Both the position numbers and the translations under genes were made by a program. From contig CATQJL010000316.1 in assembly GCA_958299035.1 (NCBI GenBank), forward strand, positions 25,955,676 to 26,019,675: a stretch of 64,000 nucleotides of DNA, given 5' to 3'. Below are positions 34,649-47,939 of this stretch, one piece after another; within the stretch, counting starts at the first letter, position 1, and every line of letters starts with the position of its first letter. The stretch is from Cylicocyclus nassatus. Lineage: Eukaryota; Nematoda; Chromadorea; Rhabditida; Strongylidae. Below the pieces are notes generated by a model that ran no database searches, was not told where the DNA came from, and saw only the letters and a program-made list of their open reading frames with translations.

Positions 34649-35589
34649 GTACTTTCAAGTTTTACTTTGCTTGAGGGAAAGAAATTGTATTTGAAGGTAA
34701 GCTGGTTGTATCGCATGTAGAAGCAATTGTACTGCTATTAAACTTGACACCTTCTTGAATAGTAATAAATTGATAACGTTTCCGACCTTGAGATTGTGGC
34801 ACTTCTTCACTTTCCCTTCCTCTCCGCAGTTCCGTACGTGAGCACCAACATTCTTGATCGAATCAAATTATTCTCGTAAAGACTAAAGTGCCATAAACTC
34901 ACAAGGATGTGTTTTTAGTTAAGTGGCGTACAAATCAACAACATTTTAGAGATCATTAAACGCTGATTCCATATCTTTTTCTGCCAGCTCCTCTAGCAAG
35001 GGAAGTTCGATTGGTCGAAGTGGCCCTTTTTACATAGAACTGATACGATTGCAAAAAGCATCGAACGCTGATTTTAGATCTGTCTTCGTTATCTGCCGAA
35101 CGTCCTTGAACATCGAGTTTGAGCTTTTTTGTGTTAAAGTTGAATGCATAAGTAGAACAAAATTTGTCGGAATCCCTCAAATAGCCTTTAGTCATCAGAG
35201 CAAAGTCCATTTGAAGAAAACCTTCTGTCCAAACACTCATACTTAACACTGCTCTATTTGAAACCGCTGGAAAGGCCGTAACAGTTTATCATACCTAAAC
35301 TATGCGTTCATCTTTCGTATCAGAAAATATTCATAAATTAGCATGCAGACGCGCTTGGCAGATAAGATCAGAATTGGAATCACCGCTTAATAATCTTCAA
35401 AGTGGTGTAAGACTCGATCGCAAAGCTACTGTGATCAATTGGACCTCCCTAGTAAGTGCCGAATCATAAGCAGGCCGTGGAGCCAGGCCTCCCAAAAGTG
35501 AAGGTGGTCTCAGTTATCATCGGCCGGTCAAATGTGAGGGTGCCAATGCCGGACACTTACCTCTCAAGAACGTCGAAGAGGGGGAGGGG
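34649..35589. other. OAC intron 10, with fragments of dispersed repeats
   Basis: 34980-35250 carries a decayed copy of the arm sequence of the fold-back element at 8524-9830 (cgaagtgg, gaacgctgattttag, atctgccgaacg in the same order). 35480-35540 (cccaaaagtgaaggtg) resembles 37385-37440. No exon. Confidence 0.45.
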
Positions 35590-37290
35590 GAGGGGCCATT
35601 ATCGACATGGGCGCTCTACGCGTCAGCGCTCTCTACGATCTTGGAGAGCAAAGCTCCATGTCCGGATAATTAAAGAGCTCTAATCCAACGGTTCTCTTTT
35701 GGGCCAACAACTGTGGCGCAACGGCCCTCTTTAGAGCAACAAATACGATGAGTACAGCGGCATAAATATTTGAAATAAACGTGTTAATCAAATTACGTAC
35801 TTTATCAAGTAGATTTTGTCATAACGTACTGCGAATAAAGTAGGTTGATCCAGGCAGTAACCACCGAGAACCAGAATTTCGAATAATAAAATAGCGAAAA
35901 CCATGCGAAATCTCCACTGTTATAAACCTGGTGTCAGCAATGCGACTTCACAGGTTTTGAAGGGCAAGTGTTGTTCTATCATATAGTGGAAAAATTAGGT
36001 GGATTTGAGCAGTGGCCGCCAAGAACGAGATTTTAAAAGATTAAGCGATTTTAGGTTCCTTAGTGACAGCTGAGGTTTAGACTCCTATACTATGGAATGT
36101 AAAGGTGTGCAATGTTGTGACTTCATAGGTGTAGAGTAAGAATCGCTCTATTGAAATATGTCTAAGCCGTACCGATCCTTCAAGATACCGCCGAGATTCA
36201 TGCTTTCAAAAAACAGTAAAAAAAACCGCTTTTTGAATTTCAACAGCTAATAACTTTTTCAGAATTGCATAAATCATGTTGAAACTTTATAGGTTAGATT
36301 CTACCCATCAAGAGCTTTCAGAAGGTATATAATATGTGGGGAATTCAATGATTTTTGCGGCTCTAACCCGGGGTGGAAACTTTTCATTCCAAAGTCTCCA
36401 CCTCGCCCATGTTAATGTATTGGCTGGAGGCCGCCAGTGGCGACTTGTGATGGAAAGTCTCCACCCCGGGCATGTGCCGTGAAATGCGCGAAGTCCTTAC
36501 ATACTATATATCATCCGAAAGCTCATGAAGAGGAGAATCCAACCTATGAAGTCGCACATGATTCATGCAATTCTCAAGAGTTATGAGCTGCTGAATCTCA
36601 AAAAACGGTTTTTCATTTGTTTTTTTTAAGAGCGTGAATCTCGGCGGTGTCTCAGTGGATATCGGTACGGCTGAAAATAGAGCCGTCTGATAGAGCAATT
36701 TCTATTCTACAATATCTATGAAGTCGCAACATTGCACACCTTCACATTCCAAATTTATAGGAGTCTAAACGTCAGCTTCTACTAAATAATCCAAAATCGT
36801 TTAACTTTTTACAATTCTCGTTCTCGGCGGTCACTGCTCAAATCAACCCAATTTTTCCACTATATGATAGAACAACACTTGCCCTTCAAAACCTATGAAG
36901 TCGCATCGCTGACATCTTTAATCACCAGATTTATAACAGTGGAGATTTCGCATGGTTTTCGCTATTTTATCATTCGAAATTCTGGTTCTCGGTAGTTACT
37001 GCCTGGATCGACCTACTTTATCCGCAGTACGTTATAACAAAATTTGCTTGATAAAGTAAATAGCTGAATTGACAAATACACCATTTGATTAACAGTTTAT
37101 CTCAAATATTTATGCCGCTGTACTCATCGTATTTATGGTCTTAAAGAGGGCCGTTGGGTCACAGTTGTTGGCCCGAAGGAGGACCGTTGGGTTAGAGCTC
37201 TTCAATTATCCGAAGTCATCATGAAACTTTGCTCTCCAAAACCGTAGTGAGTGCTGAGGCGTAGAGAGTCCATGTCGGTGATGACCTTTA
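35590..37290. mobile_element. ~1.7-kb fold-back (long-armed inverted repeat) in OAC intron 10
   Basis: Left arm about 35590-36310 and right arm about 36525-37290 pair almost throughout: tacgatgagtacagcggcat at 35746 with its complement near 37110-37130, and gatagaacaacacttgccct at 36864 with its complement near 35965. The centre (36350-36480) holds a GC-richer core with a ccaccccgggcatg-like motif facing its own partial inverse. There is no coding capacity. The outer ends are too degenerate to name a target duplication. Confidence 0.7.
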
Positions 37291-38115
37291 GGTGCTCGCA
37301 GTAGCCGACGGCGAGTTCTTAAAAGTGAACTGCGTAGGAATATGCTCTCAACACTATCTTTTGCGTTCGTTTTGCTTATTTAAAAAACGCAAAACCCAAA
37401 AGTGAAGGTGTTCGTCCTGTACCAGCTCAAAAGTGAAAGTAGGCGGAGACTTGGCTCCGACTATCGCACCTCTGATCATCACTCGCTCTTCATTACGGTA
37501 GGATAACTGTAGGAACTTCGAGAAAGATTTTGGAGAATCAAAAGCGATTTTTGCTTCAGAAGAAAAACCAAACAAGACAGAAACTCTTGTACCGGACTAA
37601 TCAAAGACGCTGATTCTAAATATGAAAGTTGCAATTTACTGTAATGCTTCTTTTATAAGTTATTTCAGGTTTAGGGTAGCGACTATTCTTCCAATGTTCG
37701 TCTTTACACCATTAAAAAATCCCGAAAACTGATAAAAAGCTATGTAGTAAAATCAGCACGCCTGAGAACCTTGCTACACAGATTTCTGGACATTTTGGAA
37801 TTTTTTCCCCTGGAAAAAGCCCATTCCACAGTGGCGCTGTATGCTGAAAGGTTATGCCGTAATCCTACAGTAACGAAAAAAGACTGGAGAATCCTTATAT
37901 GCTGTAAGTCTAAGTTGAACCTTGCTCCGCAGAACGATGCCTCAAGCTCTCTGGAAGATCTTTTTTCACATTTTTTGGGACACCCTGTTATGGTATGCAA
38001 ACTAATACAAAGACTGGTTTACAATAAGCCAAATCGTATCTGTGACTGAAGGCTCCTGTTTTTGAAAGGAGTGTCCATTTGTGTACACCGCATAGTGATT
38101 ATTTTTTGTCTTTAG
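37291..38115. repeat. OAC intron with Tc1/mariner-like repeat fragment
   Basis: 37480-37987 is directly repeated at 51420-51906 (aatcgaaagcgatttttg, caaacaag-cagaa, ctgattc-aaatatga and more), ending gggacaccctg. The same gggacaccct end occurs near 39585. This matches the cagggtgtcc terminus of the element at 52720-53633, so these are truncated relatives. Confidence 0.55.
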
Positions 38116-38545
38116 AATGGAAATGGCAGAATAGACATGCTGGTCGCTGGAAATAGCTTTGCCTGCAACCAAGGCGATGTCATTTACAAGGCATTCAAAC
38201 GGTATGCAAGGCAGTTCAACATATTTTGTTTGCCAAGTATGTTTGTTTTCATAGAGCTTCATAACGTTTCGATATAGCGATAACAAGTTCAGGATATGAA
38301 ATGTTTTATCCCAATTGTCCAATTCCCTTCAACTTTACTCATATAGTGAAAGAACTGAAGCCTGAAGTCGTATTCGTGATAGATAGGTTGCAACTTTCTA
38401 ATAATGTTGAGTTTGCGAAGCTGTGTGATTTTTCAGAGCTGTCATCACGAAAGCTCCGCTCAATGTGTCAGAACCAATCGATGATGACAGAGTCTTCGGT
38501 CTTTTCATGAAAACACTGAAACTCCTCGAAAAAACAACTAGAAAA
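38116..38545 (+). CDS. OAC-type acyltransferase, exons 11-13 (SGNH domain with catalytic Ser)
   Basis: Exon 11 (38116-38236, acceptor gtctttag) encodes NGNGRIDMLVAGNSFACNQG followed by YKAFKRYARQFNIFCLP. The GNS motif is the SGNH-hydrolase nucleophile block. Exon 12 (38293-38386) gives YPNCPIPFNFTHIVKELKPE and VVFVIDR. Exon 13 (38437-38545) gives VITKAPLNVSEPIDDDRVF and LKLLEKTTRKV. All joins keep phase (121+94+109 bp, divisible by three), and exon 11 continues exon 10 in phase. By family knowledge this lumenal domain works with the membrane acyltransferase domain in O-acylation. About 50 residues expected after RKV are not confidently found; a candidate remnant (NSLKVKEWSEDESF) lies at 38650-38690 but is followed by a stop. 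Confidence 0.82.
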
Positions 38546-41270
38546 GTTACATCAATATGTCATATGCAGGGTGTACTAAAGCATGTGTCGTGGCGTTTCA
38601 CTAACGGCTTTCTTCTAAATGGTTTTCGTGTGAGCAGCATGTTGTAGGGAACAGCTTGAAAGTGAAAGAATGGAGCGAAGACGAATCTTTCATTGCTTTT
38701 CATTAGTGGATTACAGCAGACATTTCCGGCACAATGTCGTCATTACATTTCTGACCCTAGCAGATAACCTTGTTTATGTTTGTAGAGCAGTTCAAAGGTA
38801 CAAAGGTACAGCCCTTAATTTCTAATTCAAAAATCGGGGCGGAAAACTCTAAAACGTTGTGTAATGATATCAGCATGCATGAAAACACTGCTACACAACT
38901 TTTCAGTTTTCTTGAAGTTTTTTTTTCAATCAACCTATTTAACAATGACGCTATACATAATACCGGAAGCTGAAATTTTCCTATCATAATCCTACAGTGG
39001 CTAGCAGTGCTAAGTGACACACTGTAACCCTGCTAAGACCAAGTCCAATACCACGTCGTCTCGCGTCAGCTCAGTCACATATTAATTTAGATGCAAGTTT
39101 CGCAAAAACCAAAAAATCGTTTCCTGGGAGTTTGGCACATCTCACAATGACGCTATAATGCCGGAAGCTGGAATTTTCTACCATAATCCTACAGTGATAA
39201 TGAAAAATCGGTGAATCGCTCTATACTGCAAAATCAAGTTGAAACCAGTTCACGATGATCTATCTTTGAGTCATTTGTAACTTAATATGTAAAAGTGCAC
39301 ACCCTGCGCGGCAAGCGACGGCACCCTTACTGTAAACTATTTTGTAAAACTTTTTCTAGCCTAACAAACTTTGAATTCGTATTCCAACAACTGACATATA
39401 TCCAGCAAAAACAAAAACAGACAGACAAATAAAGACAAGTGATTGAAAATGAGCAGGTTCTAGTCTTGGAGTTCGTCGATAGCGCACATGGTGTGCACTA
39501 CGCATACTAAGTTACGAGTGACTCGAAGATACCTAAATTTCAAAGGCTATGGAAATAGAGATAGATAGTGCTTACATGCTTTTGGGACACCCTATGACAC
39601 TTTTTTTACCAAGTTTTTAATTTCAGGTCTACATCTTACAAGCATTACCAAGCTGTAAACTTGGCTGCGCTCATAGAGCTGTGAATTACTTACAAAATGG
39701 AAGACCTCTGAACACAATCAAAGCAAGTTTATTAAAATGCACTATGATGTATAGGTTGGACGTAACAAATGGGGCAAGTTTGCCGTCAGTTATACCGTTT
39801 CATTGCTAAGCCGTGTGCTATCGCAGAAAAACATGCGCAGAGAACAACAGAGAAAAGTCGCCACAGGCTTTTTCTCTCCTAAATGCGACATACGAGACTG
39901 TGGAGGTGAGATCGAGAAATGAGGGGTCGTTCCAGTACGTTGGCAAAGCGGGTAATCGTTTTTGAAGGGTATGTGCCTGACCTCTTGCTATCCTGCTTAC
40001 AAGCATTTTGATGACTTCCCTTTAATCAGCCCAGGGGAGTAAAAATTAATCCCTTTTTGGGACAGTGTTCCTGATACCGTACATTTTATTCCCCAAAAGG
40101 AAACATCTCATCATCAGCGAAGGCACCTACATTGTACGGTGTAACATTACATTTCCGATGCCATCCTCTAAGTATTTTTATGTGGTTTGTTCTAGAGGGG
40201 CTCAGCTGAGTTAGAGATAACTCCGCTTCAATTCCATGTTTCGAAGGTATTGAGTACTTTCAAGCTCTTTCTGCGTGCGGAGCGAGTCATTTGAGTCGCT
40301 TCCACTTTGAAAAGTGGGTGATTTGATGACGCTCTCCGACTAGATGATAGTCCATGATCCTCATGTTGTTGAGTCAGGGTGGTTTATGTCAAACTGGAAG
40401 TCGTTCTAGGTGGAAAACGCACAGGGGGAGGGGAGTTGTGAACACAGGTTCATACATAAGCACATATAGGCTACGCATGACGAAAGCGCAATATCCTTGG
40501 GCGCAAACGCAAAGTTTATTAGCCACAGAGCGCGCGGATCGCAGGGTTTACAAACGGTGAAGATATGCGCGCATGCACTTCGATACCGCTCATCCAATAG
40601 TGCTTCTGCGCCTTCGTCCTGCAAGTAGCCTTTACCTACGCATTCTCCTAATAAGTTGCTACACTACCGGCGTGCAAAAAAACAACTTTGTTTATTTTCC
40701 AAAATCCAAATTTTTTCGCACAAAGTAATAAGCATCCGCTTCGTTCACAGCCACGCACAATGAGATAACACCAAATCTAGTATATGAACAGAGAAGAGCT
40801 AAAAGGGGCTTAATGCAAAGAACTGTGAATCTGAAAACTTTCCACCAATGAAAAGTGTAAAAATGACTCGCTTGCACTGCACAGATATTTAGTGTGTATA
40901 TGCGTACTTGAAGTACGAAATTATACGAAAAACTTATGTGAATGAAGAGCTTGCCCAATATTTCGTCGAACTAAGGTGGCATTTGCCCCTAATGCCCCAG
41001 AGTGGCAGAACTTTTAGCGCACATAATTTTTTATTTTTAAGATAATCTGCTCTGCACCCTAAGTTTGTCAAGTGGCATTATTTTTATCTCAAAACTCCTC
41101 CTCTCATCTTCGTTAGAATCCGAAATAGCAACGACGCTGATCATCGTAAGGAAGAAAACGCGCTTTAACTAAACATCTCGCTCACGACGTATTAAAAGCA
41201 CACAGTCATCAAATCCGACTCAGTCACTTTCGTTCATGCCTTTACGGCTTTTACAGAGTACAAGAGGTTC
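38546..41270. other. OAC intron(s), repeats, unresolved exon
   Basis: Holds the expected but unresolved SGNH exon(s), two short copies of a tcctacagtg-bearing repeat (38980-39010 and 39180-39200), and the dispersed repeat 40690-41110 shared with 9840 and 18720. The open frames at 39818-40006 and 40354-40624 show no family signature. Confidence 0.4.
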
Positions 41271-41299
41271 CACGAACTTTAAAGGTCCGTTTGTATCTC

Positions 41300-44200
41300 A
41301 GCTGTGATCAGCTCTTCTCCTACCTGCACTTACTTGCTTCTCCCTCCCACGGTTGTAACAGCTAATCTTTGTACCATTTTGAGTTTTTATCCTTGCATCT
41401 GTCCCTACACGGGTGCTGCTCTTGTCAGTCTCTTCCATTCTTCTCGATCTACAACTTGTCGTTCATCTAATCCAAGTTCTTTCAAGTTGCTTTCACTCGA
41501 TTGGTTAATCTTAGCTCGGGTCTCCCTCGTGGTCTTTTCCCGGCCACACCTCCACTGACATTGCTAACCCTGTGATGTGTTCTTCTTCTTGTCTTCTTAC
41601 GGCCCGTACCATCAAAATCGTCTTTCTTGCAGCTTCTTGACTATGGGAGCAACTTTCATAATGGTTTGTATCTTATCATTCGTGACGTGGTCGAGCACGG
41701 TCGCGTCCATCGTCCATTGCAGCATACGTGTTTCCAGCACCCCAAGCTTTCGCTCATCGTTGCGTGTGCTTGGCCAACACTCGCCTCCATACAACGCGGA
41801 TGGACAGATTACAGTGCAATACATTTGTGACTTCAGCTTCAGTGGCATCCGTTTGTCGCGCAGAATTCCTGTGAGGCTCCTTCATTTCAACCAAGCTGCG
41901 TTTATTCGGCCATTTATCTCGTCGTGAAGTGAGCCATCTGCTCTTATGCAACTTCCCAAGTATTTGAATGACGTGGTCTTCTTGATTGCTGTGTCTGCCA
42001 TCTTGATCGTTCCTGGCGTTCGAGGTCCCAGCTCCATGTATTCTATCTTTGCGGTACTGATCTTCAGACCATGCAGCTCAAGTTGTGTTTTCCAGTTTTT
42101 TTGCTTGCACATCATTCTCCAATTCTTTCCTGCTTCTCCATTACGATCACATCGTCTGCGTATATGACGGACCATGGGAGCGGGCGTATGAAATCTCTTA
42201 TTATCGTGTCTACGACTGTGGTGAAAAGTAGCGGAGACAGTACGGAACCTTGATGCACGCCGGGTTTATCTGGAAGTCGTCTAGTTCCGCCACCGTGGCT
42301 GGTGGCTCCTTTGTTTATTATTTTGATCCAGCGGAATTATTCTTCTAGTACCTCGTGCTTTCGTAATGACCATATCCGGTGATGTGGTACTCTATCGAAC
42401 GCTTTCTCCAAATCGAGGAATGCCGCATGGAGCTCACACTGCTTTCCCTGCTTTTTTCCATCATTATCCCGACTGTGTAAATGGCATCGGTTGTACTGCA
42501 CCCCTCTACGAAGCCGCATTGGTGGGAGGGGGGGGGAGAGCAATTGTATGATGCTTCGAGGCCACATCTCCAGTGTTCTTTAGAAGAACTTCAACGTATG
42601 GCACATGAGTCGAATTGGTCTGTTTGTGGAGCGATTGGCTATGTCGCCTTTAATCTTCCATATTGGTACCGTCGTGCTTGTGTACCACTCGTCTGGCTAT
42701 TCCCGAATTCTATTATCTGGTTCAGAAATGTTGTGAGTCACAAAATTCCAGCTGTCCACACTTCTTCCAGAAGTCGCTGGGAATGTCGTCTGGACCTGCT
42801 GTTTTAGCGTTCTTAATTTTCATTATGGCGGCACGGACTTCAACTTCTGTGATCGCTGGCACTGGTCCATTTACAGGATCGGCTGTTGTGGTGGACTCGT
42901 ATTCTGAGTTAGCGGACGCCATCTCTGCGAAGTGAGCTCTGCAACTTTCGTTTATCTCCTGTGGCTTCCTCAACATTCTTCCGTGTACATCCTTGATCTT
43001 GTAGAAGTGTTCGATGTCTTTTATAGCGTTTGATCTTCTTCTGGCAATCCGACAAACTTCTTGTTCGCCTTCGCGAGTGTGCAGCTTCCTGTACAGCTCG
43101 GCTACGTATGCTTGTTTTGCTTCTTTGACACTTCTCTTGGCTTCTCGTTTCGCTTCCAGGTAGCTCTGGTGAGCATCTTCCGATCTTGTCTTCAGTCATG
43201 ACTGTGTGCCGACTTCTTGTTCTTTACCAAAATCTGCAGTTTGTCATTCTGCCACGATGTTTCTTTCTCGAGCTTCCGTCTTCCGGGCTTCGTGCGGCCT
43301 AGCAGATCGCCAGCCATCTGATGGATATTGTCCTTCAGAAGCATCCAGGAGTAGTTTGGATCACTTTGCAATAACGGCAGGGCAGATTCCATTGACGTTC
43401 TGTTCGGGCGTTGTCTTCAAGCTTCCATCAATTAATGCGTACTTCTTGTTCGGTCATCGCCCTTCTTCTCCTGTTAACTGGGATATTGAGATCCAGTATC
43501 AGTGGCCGATGTTGCGGCAGGCAATCTTTTGCCGATAACTTTACTATCTTTTACATGCTTGAGCTCGTTGTACTGTACGCTCCAGAAATCTATTTGCGAT
43601 TTGTGGTCTCCGCTTGCATACATGACGAGGTAGTTGGTCTTTTGATGAAGCACGTATTCGCTAAGGCTAGGTCTTGGGCTGTAGCGAACTCTAGAATACG
43701 TTCTGTTTCGTAGTTACGTGTTCCGTAACCGTGATTTCCATGACACTTCTGTAAACCACTTCTTTGTTCTCCGACATGCCCATTGCCCATCCGCACCGAT
43801 CAGTAACATCTCTTCTTCTGTCATTGAACTGACTAGTCATCAAGCAGTTGCCAGAATTCTTCCTTCTCCTCTTCTTTACATCCCACTTGCGGTGCTTACT
43901 ATTCGAAGCACTTTTTTCCCGGTATCCAGTCTTATACCCTTGAGACGGGTCACTCATTTTATTTACGCTGGTAATTTCATTTTTTAGACGACTATGCCGA
44001 CAAGGTTCCTGTTGTTCGTCGTTCCTTTATACAGAAGCTTGTAGCCATCTCCAATGTCACGCGCCTTTTCACCCTTCCATTTGGTCTGCTGAATACATGC
44101 GATGTCTACTCTACTCTTCTGAGAAAATCGGCTAAATTGCGATGTCGAGCTGTGAGTGAACCGACGTTGATAGTAACTAGACGTAATGCCGAGATTGGAT

Positions 44201-44300
44201 GTTTTGCAATGATGAGCTAGCTTCTTTAGCCGTCCCCGCTCATCTTGCTGAGACGTAACCCTCGCCTACTGTCCACATCGTCGAGCGGATGTGCGTCACC
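41300..44300 (-). mobile_element. second non-LTR retroelement (RTE/BovB-like), decayed, minus strand
   Basis: Reading leftwards from about 44230: ISALRLVTINVGSLTARHR (endonuclease start, about 44200-44135), then endonuclease fragments (43590-43960), a linker (42722-43390) with TAGPDDIPSDFWKKCG, and RT motif A DLEKAFDRVPHHRIW (about 42405-42361). RT motif C SVIYADDVIVME lies near 42170-42130, followed by a C-terminal region ERRFW-like, ALYGGECWPSTRNDE (41780-41740), and GRPELR / WKRLTRAAHPCRDRC-like sequence to about 41390. Many frameshifts, but the catalytic YADD is kept. The family differs from the 1249-5840 element. It lies antisense within the last large OAC intron. Ends and target duplication are not resolved. 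Confidence 0.8.
42101..44230 (-). pseudogene. endonuclease-reverse transcriptase ORF of the minus-strand retroelement (frameshifted)
   Basis: The conserved order endonuclease, linker, RT motif A, RT YADD is kept, but across at least four frames. A G-run near 42527-42536 is one place of frame loss. Encoded enzymes of this class nick DNA and copy their own RNA into the nick. No full-length product can be translated. Confidence 0.75.
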
Positions 44301-47300
44301 TACGTTTACTCGAAATATCCTATGAGACATAAAAGAGCATTTGATGCGACGGAGTTTCTTCTTCAGCCGGCTTGTCGCTTGCTTTCTCTTGGTTGAGCAG
44401 CCTCATGCTGGATTCGTGGGGCAAGAGCTTTGCCAAAGAAATAGGCCCGTCGCGAACCGAATCTTCGACTTTTGCCTAGGTCCCACAATCATATTATGTA
44501 GCGCTGAATTTTAAGCTTTATGCGCGAACGAATCTGTCTGATTGAGCGTCCACAAACTGACAATGATAGTGTTTACGTCTAGGTAATCTGCGAGTTTACT
44601 ATGCCTTTTCCAAGAAATCTGCTTCACTTTTCTCAGAAATATACAAGAAATATGCTGAAATGAATCCGGTAAAGAAAATGCAAAGGAAACCTTTGTTGGA
44701 GATCTTATTATCTGCTACGCTCACAAACAATGATCAATCAATTTTTTGTGAGCAGTTTAGTACACCACTATGCTAATTTACGTAAATCAGACCACTTATG
44801 TCCAGATTGTTCCTAATTTTCATTCTTGCTATGTTACCAATCATTGTTACTCATTTGCTAAGTCAGTTGCTATGTTGTGTGAGAGCCAGTGCTTACTTGA
44901 CAAAGCAGTCTGGATAACTCTTTTTCTGTCGTTTTACTTGTTTAATCAAAAGATGACATATTAGGGGAAGATTTGCTTAACTCAGAGAGACTATCTGAGA
45001 TCACCTATGCACCGCCTTCGGCTAGTGCATAGGTGATATGATAGTACATATGACAGGCAATGAGCATACTAATGAGCATATGTCGAAACTCTGAATGTTT
45101 ACAGTTGAGTATGAAACCATTTTGATGTTTATAGCTGAATAAAACCCCAGTTTTATTCTCATCCCACTTTGAATGTTATATTTTCATCAACACATTCCAG
45201 CACAGCATGCAACCTTGAATTCATTTTTGCGGCAGCGGAACTTTTCTTATTGCTTCCTGCAAAGAATAGTACACTTTTGAAGGAATATTACGTATCCTTT
45301 AACGTTAATGGGCCTGAAGAAATAAAAGTAGGCTGCCCTCTGCATATGTTCTAACGGATTTAAGTATTCTGAAGCAATTCCAGTACCAACCAAGTAGATA
45401 ACTTACATCACTGTCATGCAATGCAGTTCTATTAAATGAATGTGATGAGCGGAAATCTCTGAAAACTGTGTACAAGCTTACCTTACCTGCTCAAGCTATC
45501 CGATGGTAGTGAGGGAAGGAGAAGGAAGTAAGGAAACACTGGAGAGATGAAGTACTCAAAGGCTCAATTACAAAAGGCTAGGTTTGGGAGTACACCGCGG
45601 GCGGAGAAGGCTCGCGTGCATATTTTCTGCCTCACAAAAACTCTCCGGTGCTAAAGTGACGCCGCTAGCGTAGGGAGATGGGGGTGGCGGCAGATACATG
45701 ACTCGAGGCTATAAGTAACATTGCGCCAGGAGTGTTGGCGAAAGTTGACTCTTGTACTGCTTGGCGTCGCATCGCGACATCGCTTCGCGACAAATCGTGA
45801 CTCCTGGCCCGTACTCAGTACAAAGAGCCACAAGTTCGGGGAACTGGCCGCGGTCCACGGCAGAAGGACTGACCGAGAGCGGCGTGAACCAAAGTATCGT
45901 GCATTCCCCAAAATTGTTCCCGTAGGTACTATCAAAGTGGCTGCCTTTAGATCGTTTTGGCATGTTAAGTTCGAGAAAGTCTCTTAAATTTGCTGGAGGT
46001 AATGTGTTAAAACGAATGAAACGCAGTCACATGATGGTAGTTATAGACAATTCTAGGATATGACCATAGATAGTTGTGTGCCTCAATACGTCTCCCACTC
46101 ACATCGTGTAAGAAATCGCAACAATCAAACGTGGCAAAGTCGAATATGTTGTACAGGAGTCCATTTGTTACTCTTCAGTCGAGCAGCGTGCTGAAAGTAG
46201 GAGGTGCCAATGGGCTCAGCATGTCAATTTTTCAAAAACGAAGTCCCAGTAAACTTGGGCACAAAATTCACCTATGATGCGTTCGTGAATGGGTCAAACA
46301 TGAATAAGAAAAAGTAATGGGACAAAACATGAAACTAACATTGAAAAGACAAAAAAAAATAAAATGTTCTATTCTCCGAATTGGGGGCATGCTGTGTCTG
46401 GCGCGCACATTGCGCGCACATTGCGCGGTGTCGCCGCCATGCAAAATATTTGGAGGGCTGTAAGTAAGTGAGGAGGAGAGTTGGGAAGATTTGAAAAACT
46501 CATTCGTAGAGATATTGATGTAGAACAACTATGTGAAACGTGTGAGAAAATTATATGAAGAAAGGAAAATTTACGACTTTCTCTTTGCAGACACCTCAGG
46601 TGGCTGCCCAGGTGGCTGGAGATCCATCTAAACACAAAAAGAGTTCGCCGCGCTTTCAGTTCACATAACTTGTTCACAATTTTTCATTCGTAGTTTTAAC
46701 TCTTTATCGCCCATCTGCACACCAATTTTCGTATCATACCGTTTTCACTTCGCTGTAAACAAGCCTTTTATTTATCTCGGGACATTCTGAACTCCCAAGT
46801 TTTGCGACGAGCAGATTGTAGCGGTAAATTGTTGGTTTCGCAGAGATTTGGTTCAGTATTGCAGTGCTGAGAGTCTGGGACGTCTCCAGAAAATGAAGAG
46901 GCGGCATAAAAGAGGGAGAGGGGGCGGGGGTTGATGAAAGTGTAAGAGCCCTTGGATAAGTTTTATTTTTTTTTGAACGAGAGGGGGTTGGAGGGGAGGG
47001 AAGAGGAGGGCTGCAAGAATTGCTGAGTTAGTGGTTGAATACTGGCCAACTCTCCGAAGTTTCTTACTCGTTTAGTTTTCTATAAAAACCCAGTAAAGTT
47101 GGTTTGAAGGTTTTCTTAAAATATTTTTTCTAATTCACACACCCCCGATCGTGCAAGGAGGAATCGGCGTTTTTTTTTTCATATACAACACTAAGTTCAT
47201 GCATACGTTTTTTCGGGGTTTCGCAGCGAACCCGCAAAACCAGTATTCTCTTTGCTTTTCACTTCAACGATACCCAGCTTGCTCCGTGAGCCACTTGTGC

Positions 47301-47939
47301 CAAGCCCTGGGTGCTAAACGCGTGCCACTATCTAGGTACCTAGAATCATGGTCATACACAAGTGCAATTTGCAAGCCGAGAAGATGAGCAAAACTTGTGG
47401 CATTGGGAATCAGTGACAATTTTCTGGGTATTTTGCTCTCTAATCAACATACACGTATTTTCATCAAAGCAGCTTATTAGAGTGGGAGACAACATCTTGG
47501 CACTATGTAAGTTATCTTGCCGTCCTGTCCACTCGAAACATTCAAAGCAAGACGCACTAACGAAAGTAGTGCTCGATAAAGCAGCTTAGATTGAAAGAAA
47601 AGCTACCACTTGACACATGTTCTGTGTGGAAGTAAAAAAACAAATCCTGTTGGAAGCACTGTTTATAATGACCGCGTTCGACAAATTACTGTGATTTCGC
47701 AAAGCTCTACTTCAGAAACTGCAGTAAACTATTTCAGTGTAATCTTTTAAACTCTGAACTTCCAGGATGGCCTCATAGAGAAGGATGAGTTTTTCTTTTT
47801 CGCTCGTCATCGGATATGGGAAATTGGAAAAAGGTTTGACAGTGTTTAACATAATGTTCATCTTTTTACTAATGCTTCAATGATAATTTTATTATGCACA
47901 CATACTGTGAATAATAATGCTGTAAAAAGGTTGTTTCAG
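44301..47939. other. OAC intron, no confirmed exon
   Basis: Contains a perfect small hairpin at about 45000-45037, an unassigned plus-strand frame 45169-45354 (ends CPLHMF), a pair of overlapping frames at 45650-45990 on both strands, a strongly purine-biased tract at 46895-47025, and 47210-47320 resembling 19320-19430. None can be tied to the OAC gene. Confidence 0.4.
45000..45037. repeat. perfect 12-bp-stem hairpin
   Basis: atcacctatgca and tgcataggtgat face each other around a 14-base loop. No flanking T-run or gene end. Purpose unknown. Confidence 0.7.

Noticed and set aside
45650..45990. Overlapping frames on both strands
   Set aside because: Neither strand shows a family signature. 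Likely a GC-richer patch open in several frames by chance.
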